Shown: one piece after another, positions 1 through 5,123 of the stretch | Numbering within the stretch: position 1 is the first letter of the stretch | Layout of the letters: every line of letters begins with the position of its first letter | From: an uncultured bacterium | Lineage (GTDB): Bacteria; Bdellovibrionota_C; UBA2361; SZUA-149; CALKYB01 | Assembly (NCBI GenBank): GCA_938003565.1 | Contig: CALKYB010000175.1 | Location: 1 to 5,123, forward strand | Direction: 5' to 3' | Length of the DNA stretch: 5,123 nucleotides | Notes under the pieces: model-generated | Seen by the model: the letters and a program-made list of their open reading frames with translations, nothing else | What the model was told of the DNA's origin: nothing | Database searches by the model: none | Translations under genes and position numbers: made by a program

Positions 1-1
1 T

Positions 2-2167
2 TTTGTCCCTCCCTCCTCCTTGGGCGATACTGTTTGGTATGATACCAACGGCGATGGGGTTCAGGATGGATCTGAGCTAGGAGCCGCCGGAGTTACTGTC
101 ACACTTGTTTGTTTTGGGCCTGATGGATTACTTGGTGGAGGCGATGATCTGACCTACTCTACTACTACTGATTCTAGCGGAAATTATCTTTTCTCAGATA
201 TATTTTCGTATGATTATCAAGTTCAGTTTACACCTCCAGCTGGGTTCTCATTTACCGCCAATGATTCGGGTGGGGATGATGACCTTGATAGTGATGCGGA
301 TCCATTTACAGGTGTTACACCAGTAATTTCAGTTGGACTAGGGGAGGATGTTCGAAATGTTGATGCTGGTTTAACGGAAGACCCAACAACTGCGAGTCTA
401 GGTGATACCGTATGGTTCGATACTGATGAAGATGGAGTCCAAGATCCAGGAGAGTCTGGTGCTCCAGGTGTCGTTGTGACCGCTACTTATTATGGTTTAG
501 ACGGTATTCCAGGTGGAGGAGATGATCAAATATTTACTATGACAACCGATGCCAACGGAAACTACCTTTTCACTAATTTGCCTCCAGGGGAATACAGCGT
601 TACTTTTTCAGCTCCTGATGGTTACGGTTTTACTTCTAGTGAAATAGGCGGAGATGATAGCGCAGATAGCGATGCCGACTCAATTTCTGGAATGACCCCA
701 GTTTTTACATTAAATGCAGGAGACATTAATTTATCAGTTGATGCGGGCTTGGTTGTGTCTGTGACTCCTCCTGGATTAGCCAGTGTGCTTTGGAATGGAT
801 TTTGTGACCAACAGAACTTTGTTTCAATGACTAATCTCTGTACTGATTCAGTTACTGTTACAGTTGCACTATACAATTCAGTAGGAGGTTTACTTTCCTC
901 TGAAGTGCTTAGTTTCGCTGCGGGCCAACAAATAGATCATTCAATTAACGATATGGATGGTTTTTCTATGTTTGACTATGGTCGCGCTGACTTGCTTTCA
1001 ATACCTGGAGGTTGCATCACCGGTGATATGGGTCTGTTTGCGCCAATTGGTGCTGGTCAATTTTTCTCAGCTTCAATTCAAGAAGATTCATTGGGTGGAA
1101 TGACTGATTTGTTTGCTATGAGTGATGGAAGTGTTTCAAACTCTTGTTATACAGGATTTAATACTTTCCAACCGAGTATAGACCCAATTGACCAAGATTA
1201 CCCAACAACCCATTATTTACAGTTGGTAAATCTTGAGAAGCAGAAAAAGCTAACTTTCACAGTTAATCGCTATGATATGTTTGGATCAAGTATTGCCAGT
1301 GAGGTTGTGACTTTGGAGCCGGGTGGACGTCAAGATATGTCAGCTGGTCATGAGGACTTAGAGTTAGACCGTTACGGATTGGTTGAGGTTGTCCCAAGTG
1401 ATATAGGGGCTGATTATCAAGCTCAACTGTTTCGTTATGGAGTGGATACTTCGACCATGGAAGGGGAGAGAATGAGTTCGTTTGCTTTGGCGGACAATTG
1501 CTCGACAGGCATGGCTGGACCTCAGTACTTGACTGTCTCTAGGGGAGCTGGTGCAGTGAATTGGTTGGAGCTCCATAATATTAATAGAGCTAGTGAGAGA
1601 GTTACTGTCGATGTTTATTCTAACACTGCAGGTTATGTGAAGAGTTACTCTTTTGATTTAGAAGCACTACAGACAATTCATTTTGATGCGAGTGAAGGGC
1701 TGCTCTCAGGTGAGTCAGGGGTCGCTGAAGTTAGAACTGCTAATAACAGTAGGATTTTGGCGAAGAGTACTTCTTATATTTATAGAGTTGATGGGAAGAT
1801 TTTAAGTTCTGAGACTGCTGCAGGTAGGATGCCTCTAGGATTAGAAGCCGCTGGTTCTTATAATAGTTTTAGAAATCAGCTCAATTGGTTGCGCCTTTTT
1901 AATACTAGTACTAGCACAGTTACCGTGACGATTGTAGGTTACGACCAGGGAAGTGACACTGAACTTGGTCGTGAAACAGTCGAGCTTGATGGAACAACTG
2001 GAAGGGATATTGGATTGAACAGCCTATTTAGCTTGGGTGGTACTAATGTTGGACGAGTCCGCCTGTCTATATCTAAACCAGGTGCAGTTGTTGCTGATAT
2101 CATGAGAGTTCAGCACGATGATAGCATGACGCAGCTTCAGGACGTTGAGATATTCAATGTTCAATAG
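2..2167 (+). CDS. SdrD B-like repeat surface/adhesin protein, 3' part (start lies upstream of the window)
   Basis: The frame is open to the left edge (FVPPSS precedes the first LGDTVW), so the TTG at 20 is not a real start and any signal peptide is out of view. Residues are numbered from that TTG. Residues 1-118 and 127-244 are two SdrD B-like domains, each opening LGDTVW(Y/F)DT and carrying the acidic loop DTNGDGVQD or DTDEDGVQD. In the SdrD family such loops bind calcium and stiffen stalks of surface proteins; calcium binding here is inferred. Each copy also has a GG-DD--DSDAD stretch and ends VDAGL. Residues 255-712 are four divergent beta-rich repeats that I cannot assign to a family. The protein ends IFNVQ just after the last repeat. 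There is no LPXTG motif, C-terminal membrane helix, PEP-CTERM or recognisable type IX sorting domain. Six cysteines are scattered (31, 262, 274, 332, 376, 494). A secreted or surface-associated structural or adhesive protein is the likely role; the exact function is unknown. Confidence 0.85.
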   Translation, partial: FVPPSSLGDTVWYDTNGDGVQDGSELGAAGVTVTLVCFGPDGLLGGGDDLTYSTTTDSSGNYLFSDIFSYDYQVQFTPPAGFSFTANDSGGDDDLDSDADPFTGVTPVISVGLGEDVRNVDAGLTEDPTTASLGDTVWFDTDEDGVQDPGESGAPGVVVTATYYGLDGIPGGGDDQIFTMTTDANGNYLFTNLPPGEYSVTFSAPDGYGFTSSEIGGDDSADSDADSISGMTPVFTLNAGDINLSVDAGLVVSVTPPGLASVLWNGFCDQQNFVSMTNLCTDSVTVTVALYNSVGGLLSSEVLSFAAGQQIDHSINDMDGFSMFDYGRADLLSIPGGCITGDMGLFAPIGAGQFFSASIQEDSLGGMTDLFAMSDGSVSNSCYTGFNTFQPSIDPIDQDYPTTHYLQLVNLEKQKKLTFTVNRYDMFGSSIASEVVTLEPGGRQDMSAGHEDLELDRYGLVEVVPSDIGADYQAQLFRYGVDTSTMEGERMSSFALADNCSTGMAGPQYLTVSRGAGAVNWLELHNINRASERVTVDVYSNTAGYVKSYSFDLEALQTIHFDASEGLLSGESGVAEVRTANNSRILAKSTSYIYRVDGKILSSETAAGRMPLGLEAAGSYNSFRNQLNWLRLFNTSTSTVTVTIVGYDQGSDTELGRETVELDGTTGRDIGLNSLFSLGGTNVGRVRLSISKPGAVVADIMRVQHDDSMTQLQDVEIFNVQ
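20..751 (+). repeat. Two tandem SdrD B-like domain repeats (20-373 and 398-751)
   Basis: Two copies of exactly 118 codons lie 378 bp apart, separated by an 8-residue linker (TEDPTTAS). They align end to end without gaps. Shared landmarks are LGDTVW, DGVQD, GG-GDD, G-NYLF, GGDD, DSDAD, TPV and VDAGL. The intervening residues have diverged clearly, so this is an old duplication rather than a recent one. The upstream residues FVPPSS differ from the linker, and the window cuts off there, so more copies upstream cannot be excluded. Confidence 0.85.
785..2155 (+). repeat. Four divergent about 92-108-residue protein repeats in the C-terminal half
   Basis: Four copies can be aligned at about 785-1108, 1208-1489, 1556-1834 and 1880-2155. 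Each starts with an aromatic-hydrophobic-x-hydrophobic-x-Asn core: FVSMTN (267-272), YLQLVN (399-404), WLELHN (515-520) and WLRLFN (623-628). Each core is followed by an alternating strand of the VTVTV type (VTVTVALYN, LTFTVNRYD, VTVDVYSN, VTVTIVGYD). A second strand and an acidic (Q/R)-D-type turn come next, then a Gly-x-(V/A)-x-(V/L) strand. Copies 2-4 share a closing strand with a basic core (FRYGVD, YIYRVD, IMRVQHD). The alternating pattern suggests an immunoglobulin- or fibronectin-like beta sandwich; that is inference. Copy-to-copy spacing shrinks from 132 to 116 to 108 residues because the first two copies carry longer linkers. Confidence 0.65.
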
Positions 2168-2344
2168 GAATTTGTTTTCTTGGCGAGAGCGAACTTAGAC
2201 TTTTTTATTGGGTCTGAAACTGTTTCGAGGGTAATATGGATTTAATTGTTTCGGTCAATATCCATTGTCATTCCAGAGGAAACGACAATGCCCGGATTTC
2301 CTGTATTGGTCCGCTTAAACCCCAATAAACCTGCGTTTGGAGAA
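2168..2344. other. Convergent intergenic region without a recognisable rho-independent terminator
   Basis: This 177-bp gap lies between the stop codons of two convergent genes (TAG ending at 2167; TAA on the minus strand at 2347-2345). It contains several short inverted repeats: 2195-2200 with 2212-2217 (weak, one G-T pair), 2236-2248 with 2256-2265 (bulged), 2263-2274 with 2278-2290 (the best), and TATTGG 2304-2309 with CCAATA 2322-2327. None is followed by a run of T on either strand. The one T-tract (2201-2206) sits in a loop. I see no ORF of note here. Confidence 0.5.
2263..2290. repeat. Imperfect hairpin (7 bp + 4 bp stem) between convergent genes
   Basis: CATTGTC at 2263-2269 is the exact reverse complement of GACAATG at 2284-2290. 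Inside it TTCC (2271-2274) pairs with GGAA (2278-2281) around a three-base loop, leaving a small 1x2 internal loop. The GTCATTCC...GGAA core recalls REP-type intergenic palindromes of proteobacteria, but only one copy is present here. It may act as a transcript-end stabiliser for either gene; the lack of a T-run argues against an intrinsic terminator. Confidence 0.45.
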
Positions 2345-4303
2345 TTATTGGTAGTAATCTTTGATGAATAATTCTTGTTTTAGGTAGACGAACCTGGGTG
2401 TTAGTGGAGGTAGGTTGTCAATATTATTAAAATCTTGATCATATTTCCAATCATTATGCGGGGGTAACATCTGTCCCACAAAACCCGGTATGGTAGTTGG
2501 AAGGTAAACCGCGTCTCTTCCGTAAACAAACCGCCCATCGTTATGCTGTGAGTTTGCCAAGGAGACTAAGGACCCACGATAGACAAAATTAGTAGGGGCA
2601 AAGTATGCCGGTGCGGAATGAAAATGATGACTATGGTGGCTCCACGCTTCAAGGAGTCTTATGATATTTCCTAAACCGCCGCTTGAGTCTCTAGGAGAAC
2701 TATTGGGCCAACAGGGTTCACCTTCTGGCCAACCATGATCCCTTTTACACGTGGTATCAAAACCTGAAATTAGCGCTGCATTTACCGTTGTAGGGGTATG
2801 GGCTAATCGAAACTCCAAAGGTTTATTTGAATCAATATCATCCCAGTCAGATGAAAGCGCGGTATACATATCACCCATTAATGCGGCGGGGATTTTATTT
2901 ATACTATTATAGTTTCCCTTAGTGTAGATTGCTTGATCTGAGACAATTGTTAGACCTCTCACTGTTGCCGCACCGGCGGCGCTAGCTTGAAGTTCCGCTG
3001 CATTGCTGATTCTTGAACCATAGAAACTTTGAGAGCTAGCGGAATTTGGACCATCGAGAGTTAAATATAAAACCAAACCTCCATCCGTATCATCATCGAG
3101 CGCTTTGCTATATCCAAGAAAACTCTCATTGTGCAGACAATTTAGTAATTCTTGCATATCTATTTCTAGGATTTTAGACTTTCGAGACACAGTTGGGTCC
3201 TCTCGAGCATCATACAGGTCGTTAGTATGTGATGCTGCCGATGGACAGTTTGTGTTTAAAAGAGTTGTTTTGGCGGTATCAACAGTATTGGCCGCTGTTC
3301 TCACCTCAACTCCAGTGGCTGTATCTGTCGAATCTAAATTTAAAACTAGACGTAAGTCGGCTTTGTCCCAAAAAATTTTGCCTGGCTCTGGGTTAAAGGA
3401 ATCTACTGGCGGAACAGAAATTAAAGGAACATGAGTTTGCACCATAGAGTTATAGGGATCAAAGTCAGTTTGAGGTCTGGGATGTATCCTACCACTCATC
3501 AACGAACACCTATCATAGGCCAGATAATCGCCAGGTACTACCGGGTTGGTAACTGCAGGGTCGGCAAAGAAGATGTCTGCGAATACATAGTGACAGGTTC
3601 CCGGTTGTCCTTTGTATCCAAGATAGATATCCTCTGTAGTAGTCATTTGACCATTGATGTACATTCCACCGCTATTTGAAACCAAGTAAATATCCCCGTT
3701 GGCATGAATGGGGCCATCAAGTGAAAGGAGTGGATAGCTATAGATTTCTAAATCTTTGTTAAAAAACGCCAAAAACTGAAATATTGGAACAAGACGACTT
3801 TTGAATCCAAGCTCTAGTTGAGCAGTTGTTTTGCCGGACTTATCTTTCGCAATCGAGTGAACAGAGTATCTATATTCGTGTGCGTTGAGGTTTTGATACA
3901 ACTCACCAGAAGGAATTGTTGTCACTATTGGATTGCCAGGCTCTTCAACCATATAGGTTGTAACATTTTGGTTGTTTAAAGAATAATTTCTACAGATAAA
4001 GTCCCCACTACCATCATCTCCAGCTTCACAAGGAGTAGAGGTACTAGGGGAGGAACCTGTGGGAAGATTATATCCATCGAATGTATCTTTAATTTCTGAG
4101 GCTCTAATGTTTAAGCCAGACTCAGCTGAGTAGAATCCGTTTACTGATTGTCTATTGGAAAAGGTCGTAGCAAGCTCGACTTTAGAGACCTTATAGAATG
4201 CGGCTATCATTGAGGCGATAACTGCCAACATAAATATTGTACTCAAAAGAACTATACCTCTCTGATCGTTAGAATGATCGTTCTTCTCTAAAATACATGC
4301 CAT
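2345..4303 (-). CDS. Large PilX-type type IV pilin-like protein with long C-terminal ectodomain
   Basis: The predicted protein has 652 aa. A short polar leader ends QRG at residue 16 and is followed by a hydrophobic helix (17-38) and then FYSAESGLN (57-65). This matches the PilX N-terminal prepilin pattern, in which the leader is cut after Gly by PilD-type peptidase. Position +5 is Ser rather than Glu, as in PilX/GspK-like minor (pseudo)pilins. Classical PilX is under 200 aa, so the ectodomain is unusually large. It carries GPIHANGDIYL (197-207) and GLTIVSDQAIYTKGNYN (450-466). It also has SGGLGNIIRLLEAW (541-554), YRGSLVSL (575-582), LPPHNDWKYDQDF (613-625) and LPPLTPRFVYL (631-641). I recall these motifs from long, poorly characterised pilus-associated proteins. 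Eight mature cysteines lie in four close pairs (92/104, 237/266, 353/389, 519/531), suggesting periplasmic disulfides. A His-rich run SHHSHHFH lies at 555-562. The frame is open back to a TTG/ATG at 4408/4405, but that start has no ribosome site and gives a 51-residue leader. ATG 4303 has GGGAAG eight bases upstream. The gene appears monocistronic. Confidence 0.75.
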   Translation of the reverse strand: MACILEKNDHSNDQRGIVLLSTIFMLAVIASMIAAFYKVSKVELATTFSNRQSVNGFYSAESGLNIRASEIKDTFDGYNLPTGSSPSTSTPCEAGDDGSGDFICRNYSLNNQNVTTYMVEEPGNPIVTTIPSGELYQNLNAHEYRYSVHSIAKDKSGKTTAQLELGFKSRLVPIFQFLAFFNKDLEIYSYPLLSLDGPIHANGDIYLVSNSGGMYINGQMTTTEDIYLGYKGQPGTCHYVFADIFFADPAVTNPVVPGDYLAYDRCSLMSGRIHPRPQTDFDPYNSMVQTHVPLISVPPVDSFNPEPGKIFWDKADLRLVLNLDSTDTATGVEVRTAANTVDTAKTTLLNTNCPSAASHTNDLYDAREDPTVSRKSKILEIDMQELLNCLHNESFLGYSKALDDDTDGGLVLYLTLDGPNSASSQSFYGSRISNAAELQASAAGAATVRGLTIVSDQAIYTKGNYNSINKIPAALMGDMYTALSSDWDDIDSNKPLEFRLAHTPTTVNAALISGFDTTCKRDHGWPEGEPCWPNSSPRDSSGGLGNIIRLLEAWSHHSHHFHSAPAYFAPTNFVYRGSLVSLANSQHNDGRFVYGRDAVYLPTTIPGFVGQMLPPHNDWKYDQDFNNIDNLPPLTPRFVYLKQELFIKDYYQ

Positions 4304-4311
4304 CTTATTCA

Positions 4312-4317
4312 CTTCCC
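4312..4317 (-). promoter_or_regulatory. Candidate ribosome binding site supporting the start at 4303
   Basis: On the minus strand GGGAAG lies eight bases before the ATG at 4303-4301. No purine-rich Shine-Dalgarno stretch precedes the alternative TTG/ATG at 4408/4405, whose upstream bases are mostly pyrimidine (CCCCTTTAGTTTTTG). The match is moderate. Together with the usual prepilin leader length it decides the start. Confidence 0.4.
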
Positions 4318-4428
4318 ATCTGTAGGGTTTGGAATGGACCCTAAGTTCTGGACCACATTGAATTTTTTTAACTATATCGCCATAGTTAGTAACGTCATCT
4401 TTCATCAAAAACTAAAGGGGAAAGAATT

Positions 4429-4456
4429 TAAATAGGGTAGGAACGTAGGAGATCAA
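4429..4456 (-). promoter_or_regulatory. Candidate sigma-70-like promoter for the pilin-like gene
   Basis: Reading the minus strand, TTGATC (4456-4451) and TATTTA (4434-4429) are separated by 16 bp. They resemble -35 and -10 boxes and would start transcription near 4422. That leaves a leader of about 120 nt to the ATG at 4303, or under 20 nt if the upstream 4405/4408 start is used. Neither hexamer is a perfect match, and AT-rich intergenic DNA throws up such pairs by chance. Confidence 0.3.
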
Positions 4457-4477
4457 TCAATATAGGTAGTTAGGAGA
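4438..4477. repeat. Direct repeat TAGG-N4-TAGGAGA, two copies 25 bp apart
   Basis: TAGGAACGTAGGAGA (4438-4452) and TAGGTAGTTAGGAGA (4463-4477) share all eleven fixed positions. Within each copy the two TAGG units are 8 bp apart, and the copies are offset by 25 bp. The first copy overlaps the proposed -35 box of the minus-strand promoter. An inverted CTCCTAA (complement of TTAGGAG) lies further on at 4558-4564. The layout looks like a binding-site array for a regulator that recognises direct repeats; the regulator is unknown. Confidence 0.4.
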
Positions 4478-4681
4478 AATACCGCCGTATCTGTCTTTAT
4501 AAGCTTCCTAAGCCTAGCACACCCCAGGTCGCTATCTTCGAAGAGTAACTTCTAATGCTCCTAAAGCTCGCATGCGCCTTACTCGAGGCTCCATTGGTTA
4601 CTATTGTTTTAGGGTTTTGATGTTTTTGACGAATGAATTACATTGGATTTGTGGGAGGTAAGGTCGACGGGTAATAAAGTT

Positions 4682-5123
4682 ATGGAAATTAGAACAGTCG
4701 ATATCATTAAGGATAGTCACACCGTTGAAGTTGATGATTCAATTATTGATCTCCTCTCGAATTTTTCCATCTCTGATATTGCTTTTTTACCAGAGCTTAA
4801 TAGTAAAAGCGCTAAAACTGAAAATTCTCTGAAAGTTTTGAGTCAAACGCCTAACCCAATTGTAGAACTATATTTTAAGACTGGAGGTGTGGAGATTTTT
4901 AATTACCTGCAGTTTGACATTGATGCTAAATCTGTAAGAGGAATACAAACTAAAACCAAAATTATGAGTTTAGAGAATGTTCAGTCTGCGTTTTCTTCTT
5001 TGGGTTTACCGAAGCTACCATTAGGCTCTGAGCCTGCCTCCAGTAGCTCGGTTTTGATTGAGCCGTCATGGGTTCCGCTTCCAGCGAATCATTTGAGCCA
5101 ATTGTTAGGAACTATTCGCAATA
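4682..5123 (+). CDS. Unrecognised protein, N-terminal 147 residues (runs off the window)
   Basis: An open frame begins MEIRTVDIIKDSHTVEVDD and is uninterrupted for 147 codons to the right edge; the stop lies outside. I do not recognise the family. The visible part has no signal peptide, membrane helix or cysteine, so it looks cytoplasmic. It contains a Ser-rich stretch (PASSSSVLIE, about 118-127) just before EPSWVPLPANHL, which looks like a linker between an N-terminal domain and what follows. The ATG at 4682 is the first ATG after an in-frame stop (4634-4636). In-frame TTG codons at 4643 and 4649 are less likely because the strongest ribosome-site-like sequence, GGGAGG (4653-4658), lies downstream of them. 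That sequence is 23 bases from the ATG, further than usual. Codon use looks like that of the neighbouring genes. Confidence 0.65.
   Translation, partial: MEIRTVDIIKDSHTVEVDDSIIDLLSNFSISDIAFLPELNSKSAKTENSLKVLSQTPNPIVELYFKTGGVEIFNYLQFDIDAKSVRGIQTKTKIMSLENVQSAFSSLGLPKLPLGSEPASSSSVLIEPSWVPLPANHLSQLLGTIRN

Larger units (their letters stand above)
4304..4681. other. Divergent intergenic region between the pilin-like gene and the last gene
   Basis: The 378 bp upstream of the preferred start at 4303 separate two divergent genes (273 bp if the pilin-like gene begins at 4408). Besides the direct repeat and candidate promoter it holds a perfect 10-bp palindrome TCTTCGAAGA (4535-4544). On the plus strand near the next gene, TTGACG (4626-4631) could be a -35 box, but no good -10 follows at 16-18 bp. 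No tRNA or recognised riboswitch is visible. Only tiny ORFs are present on the plus strand (4555-4620, 4620-4661, 4633-4674). Confidence 0.5.

Noticed and set aside
20..22. TTG as the start of the SdrD-repeat gene
   Set aside because: The frame is open to the window edge and TTG encodes the conserved Leu of the LGDTVW motif, so the gene begins upstream.
622..876. Minus-strand ORF of 84 codons
   Set aside because: It lies wholly inside the SdrD-repeat gene, antisense to conserved repeat-coding sequence, with no recognisable product.
1364..1576. Minus-strand ORF of 70 codons
   Set aside because: Antisense shadow of the second and third C-terminal repeats, with low-complexity composition.
2195..2217. 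Rho-independent terminator for the SdrD-repeat gene
   Set aside because: The stem is only about six pairs including a G-T, and the T-run lies in the loop rather than after the stem.
3105..3434. Plus-strand ORF of 109 codons
   Set aside because: Antisense to the pilin-like ectodomain; no family resemblance and no supporting ribosome site.
3431..3679. Plus-strand ORF of 82 codons
   Set aside because: Antisense to the GPIHANGDIYL-containing part of the pilin-like gene; judged a shadow.
4535..4544. Palindrome TCTTCGAAGA as a regulator operator
   Set aside because: A single 10-bp palindrome with no second copy or nearby strong promoter; could easily be chance.
4626..4654. Sigma-70 promoter for the last gene using TTGACG
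   Set aside because: No acceptable -10 hexamer follows at 16-18 bp (TTGTGG and TTTGTG are poor).

Overview
The window is 5.1 kb of bacterial DNA with moderate GC content. It holds two long surface- or envelope-type genes arranged tail to tail, plus the start of a third gene that I do not recognise. A PilX-type type IV pilin N-terminus and the absence of any LPXTG sorting signal point to a Gram-negative, pilus-bearing bacterium (proteobacterial or a related lineage). The sequence gives no firm taxonomic marker, so this is inference.

Layout. Positions 2-2167 (+) are the 3' part of a gene that enters from upstream. It encodes two SdrD B-like repeats of equal length, followed by four divergent copies of a different beta-rich repeat, and ends without any visible cell-wall or membrane anchor. 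Positions 2168-2344 are a 177-bp convergent intergenic gap containing an imperfect hairpin and no classical terminator. Positions 2345-4303 (-) encode a very large (about 652 aa) pilin-like protein with a prepilin N-terminus and a long C-terminal ectodomain. The reading frame is open back to 4408, but the start at 4303 fits the prepilin leader better. Positions 4304-4681 form the divergent regulatory region; it carries a paired direct repeat of the form TAGG-N4-TAGGAGA overlapping a candidate promoter. From 4682 to the window end (+) runs the first 147 codons of an unrecognised gene.

How they may work together. The pilin-like gene is convergent with the gene downstream of it and divergent from the gene upstream of it. 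It is therefore probably transcribed alone, unlike the usual fimT-pilV-pilW-pilX-pilY1 clusters. The SdrD-repeat gene and the pilin-like gene both look exported and adhesive, so a shared surface role is possible, but nothing in the sequence proves a link. I saw no RNA gene, mobile element, CRISPR array or replication origin.
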